Shown here in pieces: positions 22,738-25,427 of a DNA stretch of 25,427 nucleotides. The stretch covers positions 1 through 25,427 of the forward strand of contig JALRBB010000462.1 in assembly GCA_023257915.1 (NCBI GenBank), written 5' to 3'. Position 1 is the stretch's first letter, and every line of letters starts with the position of its first letter. This DNA is from Quisquiliibacterium sp. GTDB taxonomy: Bacteria > Pseudomonadota > Gammaproteobacteria > Burkholderiales > Burkholderiaceae_E. Position numbers and translations under genes: made by a program. The notes beneath the pieces are model-generated. The model made no database searches. It saw only the letters and a list, made by a program, of their open reading frames with translations, and had not been told where the DNA came from.

Positions 22738-23213
22738 GCACCCGGGCGGCCAGCAAGCATCCGCGTTGCGACGTAGGTCATAACCATCTGGTCGCGCTGA
22801 TTGAATACATCGATCCGCGACGTGACAATCGCACGATTGTTCTTGGATGTGGGGCGCACCTCGGTGACTTCAACCTCGGCACGAATCGTGTCCCCCACAA
22901 CGACCGGACCGAGGATCTTCTTGTGCAACTCGAGCATCGCCAGGCCGGTACCCTGGATCATCGACTGCAGCAAGAAACCCTCGATCAAGGCATAAGTCAA
23001 CGCGCCCGGAACCGGTCTGCCAGAGATCGCACCATCCGGATAGTCGGACTGCAGGAAGATCGCCTCGAGCATGCCGGTGGTGCCAATGAACGAGACCAAA
23101 TCGGTTTCGGTCACGGTTCGGCGGTAGGTGCGAAACCGTTGCCCGACCACCAGGTCCTGCCAGTAAAAGCCCTGGCCCAGCAGCGGGATCGCTTGGTTGC
23201 CTGAGTCAGCCAT
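22734..23213 (-). CDS. MaoC-like hot-dog domain protein
   Basis: A 159-residue single hot-dog protein of the MaoC-like dehydratase group, which normally adds water to 2-enoyl-CoA thioesters. Features are an early LVVGQRF segment, RRTVTETDLVSF leading into the central helix, GRPVPGALTYALIEG, GPVVVGDTIRAEVEV and a closing strand with RIDVFNQRDQMVM. The catalytic D-x-N-P-x-H motif usual after T-G is not present. The matching positions read TGMLEAIFLQSDY, so the Asp/His dyad appears to be lost. It may belong to a thioester-binding or non-hydratase subfamily. It is the last gene of a leftward set, 12 bases after the quinone-oxidoreductase-like gene, and its TAA overlaps the lipocalin TAG on the other strand. 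No clear ribosome site precedes the ATG at 23213. The fold call is firm; enzymatic activity is doubtful. Confidence 0.8.
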   Translation of the reverse strand: MADSGNQAIPLLGQGFYWQDLVVGQRFRTYRRTVTETDLVSFIGTTGMLEAIFLQSDYPDGAISGRPVPGALTYALIEGFLLQSMIQGTGLAMLELHKKILGPVVVGDTIRAEVEVTEVRPTSKNNRAIVTSRIDVFNQRDQMVMTYVATRMLAGRPGA

Positions 23214-23225
23214 CGCGCGCCCCGC

Positions 23226-24203
23226 TTAGTCGTTGACGACGACGATCTTGCCCTTGACCCCGCGATTGGCGATCAGTTCGATCGCCTCGCGCGCCCGCTC
23301 AAGCGGGAATCTTTCGCTGACCAGCGGCTTGATCTTGCCCTCGACGAACCAGGCTTCGAGCTGACGCAGGTTAGCCTGATGTCCCTCAGGGTCATGCTTG
23401 GTCGAATCCCCCCAGTACACACCAAGGATCTGGCGCTCGCGAAGCAGCGCGAGGTTCAATGGAATGCGCGGAATCTCGCCAGCCGCAAAACCGATGACCA
23501 GCAGCTTCCCGCGCCAGGCAGTCGCACGCAGCGCCTGCTCGGTGTAGGCACCGCCAACCGGGTCGTAGACCTGATCGGCGCCCTTGCCACCGGTCAGCTC
23601 GTTGATACGATCCTTCAGATTTTCCGTCGAATAATTAATCGTCTCGTCAGCGCCAACCTGGCGGCACACTGCAAGCTTGTCCTCGCTGGAGGCGGCCGCA
23701 ATCACGCTTGCCCCCATCGCCTTGCCGATCTCGATCGCCGACACGCCCACGCCGCCGGCGGCACCCAGCACCACCAAGGTCTCGCCCGGACGCAGGTCGC
23801 CGACGTCCTTGAGCGCATGCAGCGATGTGCAGTAGGTGAGCATCAACGCGGCGCCGGTGTCGAAGTCCATGCCCTGCGGCAGTGGCAGCGTGCGGGCCTC
23901 CTCGGTAAGGCATTCCTGCGCAAATCCGCCCGTGCTGGTCAGCGCCATCACCCGGTCTCCGACCGAGAAACGCGTGACGCCGGTCCCGACCGCCTTGACG
24001 ACGCCGGCGATCTCGCCACCCGGCGAAAATGGGAACGGCGGCTTGACCTGGTACTTGCCCTGAACCATCAGCGCATCCGGAAAATTGACGCCGGCCGATT
24101 TCATCTGCACTACCAGCTGGCCAGGGCCAGGCTGCGGGGACGGCATGTCCTTGAGTTGCAGATTTTCGATGGGGCCGAAGGCCTCGCAAATCAGTGCTTT
24201 CAT
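23226..24203 (-). CDS. Zinc-independent NADPH:quinone oxidoreductase-like dehydrogenase (MDR superfamily)
   Basis: A 325-residue medium-chain reductase of the quinone oxidoreductase/zeta-crystallin type, which uses NADPH to reduce quinones or activated alkenes such as enoyl thioesters. The N-terminal catalytic domain shows AGVNFPDALMVQGKYQ and FPFSPGGEIAGVV. The nucleotide-binding fold carries LGAAGGVGVSAIEIGKAMGA at about 146-165, and DPVGG follows near 214. The structural and catalytic zinc cysteines of alcohol dehydrogenases are absent. The frame extends 15 codons further upstream, but the ATG at 24203 has an AGAGGAA ribosome site seven bases before it and starts at the standard family N-terminus MKALICEAFGP. 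It sits between the SDR and MaoC-like genes on the same strand. This set could act on acyl-CoA intermediates, but no substrate can be assigned. Confidence 0.9.
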   Translation of the reverse strand: MKALICEAFGPIENLQLKDMPSPQPGPGQLVVQMKSAGVNFPDALMVQGKYQVKPPFPFSPGGEIAGVVKAVGTGVTRFSVGDRVMALTSTGGFAQECLTEEARTLPLPQGMDFDTGAALMLTYCTSLHALKDVGDLRPGETLVVLGAAGGVGVSAIEIGKAMGASVIAAASSEDKLAVCRQVGADETINYSTENLKDRINELTGGKGADQVYDPVGGAYTEQALRATAWRGKLLVIGFAAGEIPRIPLNLALLRERQILGVYWGDSTKHDPEGHQANLRQLEAWFVEGKIKPLVSERFPLERAREAIELIANRGVKGKIVVVND

Positions 24204-24341
24204 CACTCGCTTCCTCTGGTCGGGAGGCCTGCGGCAACAGGCATCCATGCATCTATGCGTGAAGGCGGCACGATAGCATCGTGCCGAGACGTGGTGGAAC
24301 CAGCCCGTGCCTGCAGCTTGCAGTGCGCGGGAAGAAACCGG

Positions 24342-25109
24342 TCAGCCCTGCTCCTGGCTGCGCTGGTAAAGCTTTTGCATGCCGCCCAGCCAACGATCGT
24401 AGTTCGCCGTCTTGTTACGCAGGTACTCAAGGACCTCCGGGTGCGGCAGCACCAGAAACTGCTCGCGCCGCATCGTCTCGACGATTTCGTCGGCAACCGA
24501 CTCTGCGCTCAGGATGCCGTTGACGCCGGCAGAGCCGCCATCACCGGGCACCATGCCGGTACGCACCGCCTGCGGACACAGACAAGACACCTTCAGGCCG
24601 CGCCGACCGTAAGCAATCGACAGCCATTCGGCCACTGCAACTGCAGCGTGCTTGGTCACGCCGTAGGGTGCCGACTCGACGATGTTCAGAAGCCCGGCAG
24701 CCGACGCGGTGACGAGAAAATAACCACCGCCGCGCGCCAGCATCGGCTCGACCACCGCCCGAGCCGCCCAGACATGCGCCATCACGTGGATCTTCCACAT
24801 CGCGTCCCAGATCTCGTCGCTGGCTTCAGGACCGCCACTGCCCAGGATGCCGGCGTTTGAGAAGAACACGTCGACCCGACCGTAGCGCTGCTCGGCCTGG
24901 GCCACCAGATTGCGAATATCCTGCTCGCGACTGACGTCGCAGCGCACGGCAAGCCCGGACACCGCCTGTGCAACCGGCGCAAGGCCTTGCTCGTTCAGGT
25001 CCGCGACGACGATGCCGGCGGCCCCCTGTTCGGCGAATTTCAATGCAGTCGCCCTGCCGATCCCGCTTGCCGCTCCGGTGACCACCGCAACTTTTCCTTT
25101 GAGCTCCAC
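24342..25109 (-). CDS. Short-chain dehydrogenase/reductase (SDR)
   Basis: A 255-residue classical SDR that oxidises or reduces alcohol/carbonyl groups with NAD(P). The cofactor motif TGAASGIG is at 11-18, followed by a conserved DV at about 58-59 and NAG at 85-87. The catalytic serine S136 sits in VTASAAG, and the Y149/K153 pair in YGVTK. The acidic residue at the end of strand two (VADLNE) suggests preference for NAD over NADP. I chose the GTG at 25109: GGAGG lies seven bases before it, and the protein then begins directly with ELKGKVAVVTG. The ATG at 25127 would add six residues and lies upstream of that ribosome site. It leads the leftward group SDR / quinone oxidoreductase / MaoC-like, with a 138-base gap to the next gene, and diverges from the transporter gene. 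Confidence 0.9.
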   Translation of the reverse strand: MELKGKVAVVTGAASGIGRATALKFAEQGAAGIVVADLNEQGLAPVAQAVSGLAVRCDVSREQDIRNLVAQAEQRYGRVDVFFSNAGILGSGGPEASDEIWDAMWKIHVMAHVWAARAVVEPMLARGGGYFLVTASAAGLLNIVESAPYGVTKHAAVAVAEWLSIAYGRRGLKVSCLCPQAVRTGMVPGDGGSAGVNGILSAESVADEIVETMRREQFLVLPHPEVLEYLRNKTANYDRWLGGMQKLYQRSQEQG

Positions 25110-25221
25110 GTCACCCCCTCCATGCATTCCTGTCGATGCCCGACATCATATTCCCGCCACGCAGATCATCGCTCGCCGTGACGCGCTAGACTCTCGCCCT
25201 TCGAGCGCAAAGAGACCACGA

Positions 25222-25427
25222 GTGCTGCTTCCCGACAGTTCCCGCAATCGCCTGATCGGCATCGGCATCGTCTCATTCGCATACTTCAGCTTCGCGCTGC
25301 TCGATGCCTGCGCGAAATGGCTGGTGCAGTCGCTGCCGGTTCCGCAAGTGGTAACGCTGCGATTCGGCGCTCATGTGCTGCTGATGCTGCTGCTGATGAC
25401 CCGGACCGGTGAGCTCAAGGGGCCGCG
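25222..25427 (+). CDS. DMT/EamA-type transporter, N-terminal fragment
   Basis: The frame opens with GTG at 25222 and runs off the end of the window with no stop, giving about 68 residues. They contain a short polar start, a hydrophobic helix with ALLDACAKWLV, a loop (SLPVPQVVTLRF) and a second hydrophobic helix rich in Leu and Met. D-A-x-x-K-x-L near the end of the first helix followed by P-x-x-x-x-x-x-R-F is the opening of EamA-type drug/metabolite transporters. A purine-rich AAAGAGA lies upstream as a possible ribosome site. It diverges from the SDR gene across 112 bases. The family call is fairly good for a fragment; the substrate is unknown. Confidence 0.72.
   Translation, partial: MLLPDSSRNRLIGIGIVSFAYFSFALLDACAKWLVQSLPVPQVVTLRFGAHVLLMLLLMTRTGELKGP

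Noticed and set aside
23379..24860. A 493-codon plus-strand frame opposite the quinone oxidoreductase and SDR genes
   Set aside because: It is antisense to two genes with clear motifs and start sites, spans the gap between them, and its protein has no recognisable family features. Long antisense frames are common in GC-rich DNA.
1..25427. Mobile element, prophage, CRISPR or toxin-antitoxin content
   Set aside because: No transposase, integrase, phage structural gene, repeat-spacer array or toxin-antitoxin pair was found by reading both strands.

Overview
The window comes from a GC-rich proteobacterium. Several class III CoA-transferases, a bacterial malonyl-CoA decarboxylase, long hybrid sensor kinases and tight gene packing fit a member of the Burkholderiales (Betaproteobacteria) best. 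That placement is inferred from gene content and codon style, not from a marker gene. I see no tRNA, rRNA, CRISPR array, insertion sequence, integrase or phage gene. No gap between genes exceeds about 250 bases.

Layout. (1) 1-207 is the C-terminal end of a VanZ-like membrane protein. (2) 311-3123 is a leftward operon: a ureidoglycolate-lyase-like protein, an M14-type aspartoacylase/succinylglutamate-desuccinylase-like amidohydrolase, and a class III CoA-transferase. It diverges from a fumarase/PcaB-superfamily lyase at 3226-4569, and the four genes look like a small catabolic cluster. (3) 4574-9418 is transcribed leftward: a response regulator with a c-di-GMP phosphodiesterase (EAL) output, malonyl-CoA decarboxylase (overlapping it by 4 nt), a second class III CoA-transferase, and a NYN ribonuclease-like protein fused to a cold-shock-like domain. 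(4) 9666-21995 is a dense phosphorelay island. Two rightward hybrid kinases (895 and 848 aa) face a leftward operon of a small DHp-like protein, a periplasmic substrate-binding protein and two more hybrid kinases (952 and 723 aa). (5) 22180-25109 holds a lipocalin lipoprotein and a leftward SDR / quinone oxidoreductase / MaoC-like set. (6) 25222-end is the start of a DMT/EamA-type transporter.

How the genes may work together. The island has four histidine kinases, six receiver domains counting the EAL protein, one clear and one probable HPt domain, and a stand-alone DHp-like protein with a degenerate ATPase half that resembles a ChpT-type phosphotransferase. It has no DNA-binding response regulator. 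The only recognisable output is the EAL phosphodiesterase, whose stop codon overlaps the start of malonyl-CoA decarboxylase. My leading hypothesis is a nutrient- or solute-sensing multi-kinase relay, with the binding protein as periplasmic sensor, that ends in c-di-GMP hydrolysis and is genetically coupled to malonyl-CoA/CoA-ester metabolism. The family assignments rest on motifs visible in the sequence. The wiring is inference.
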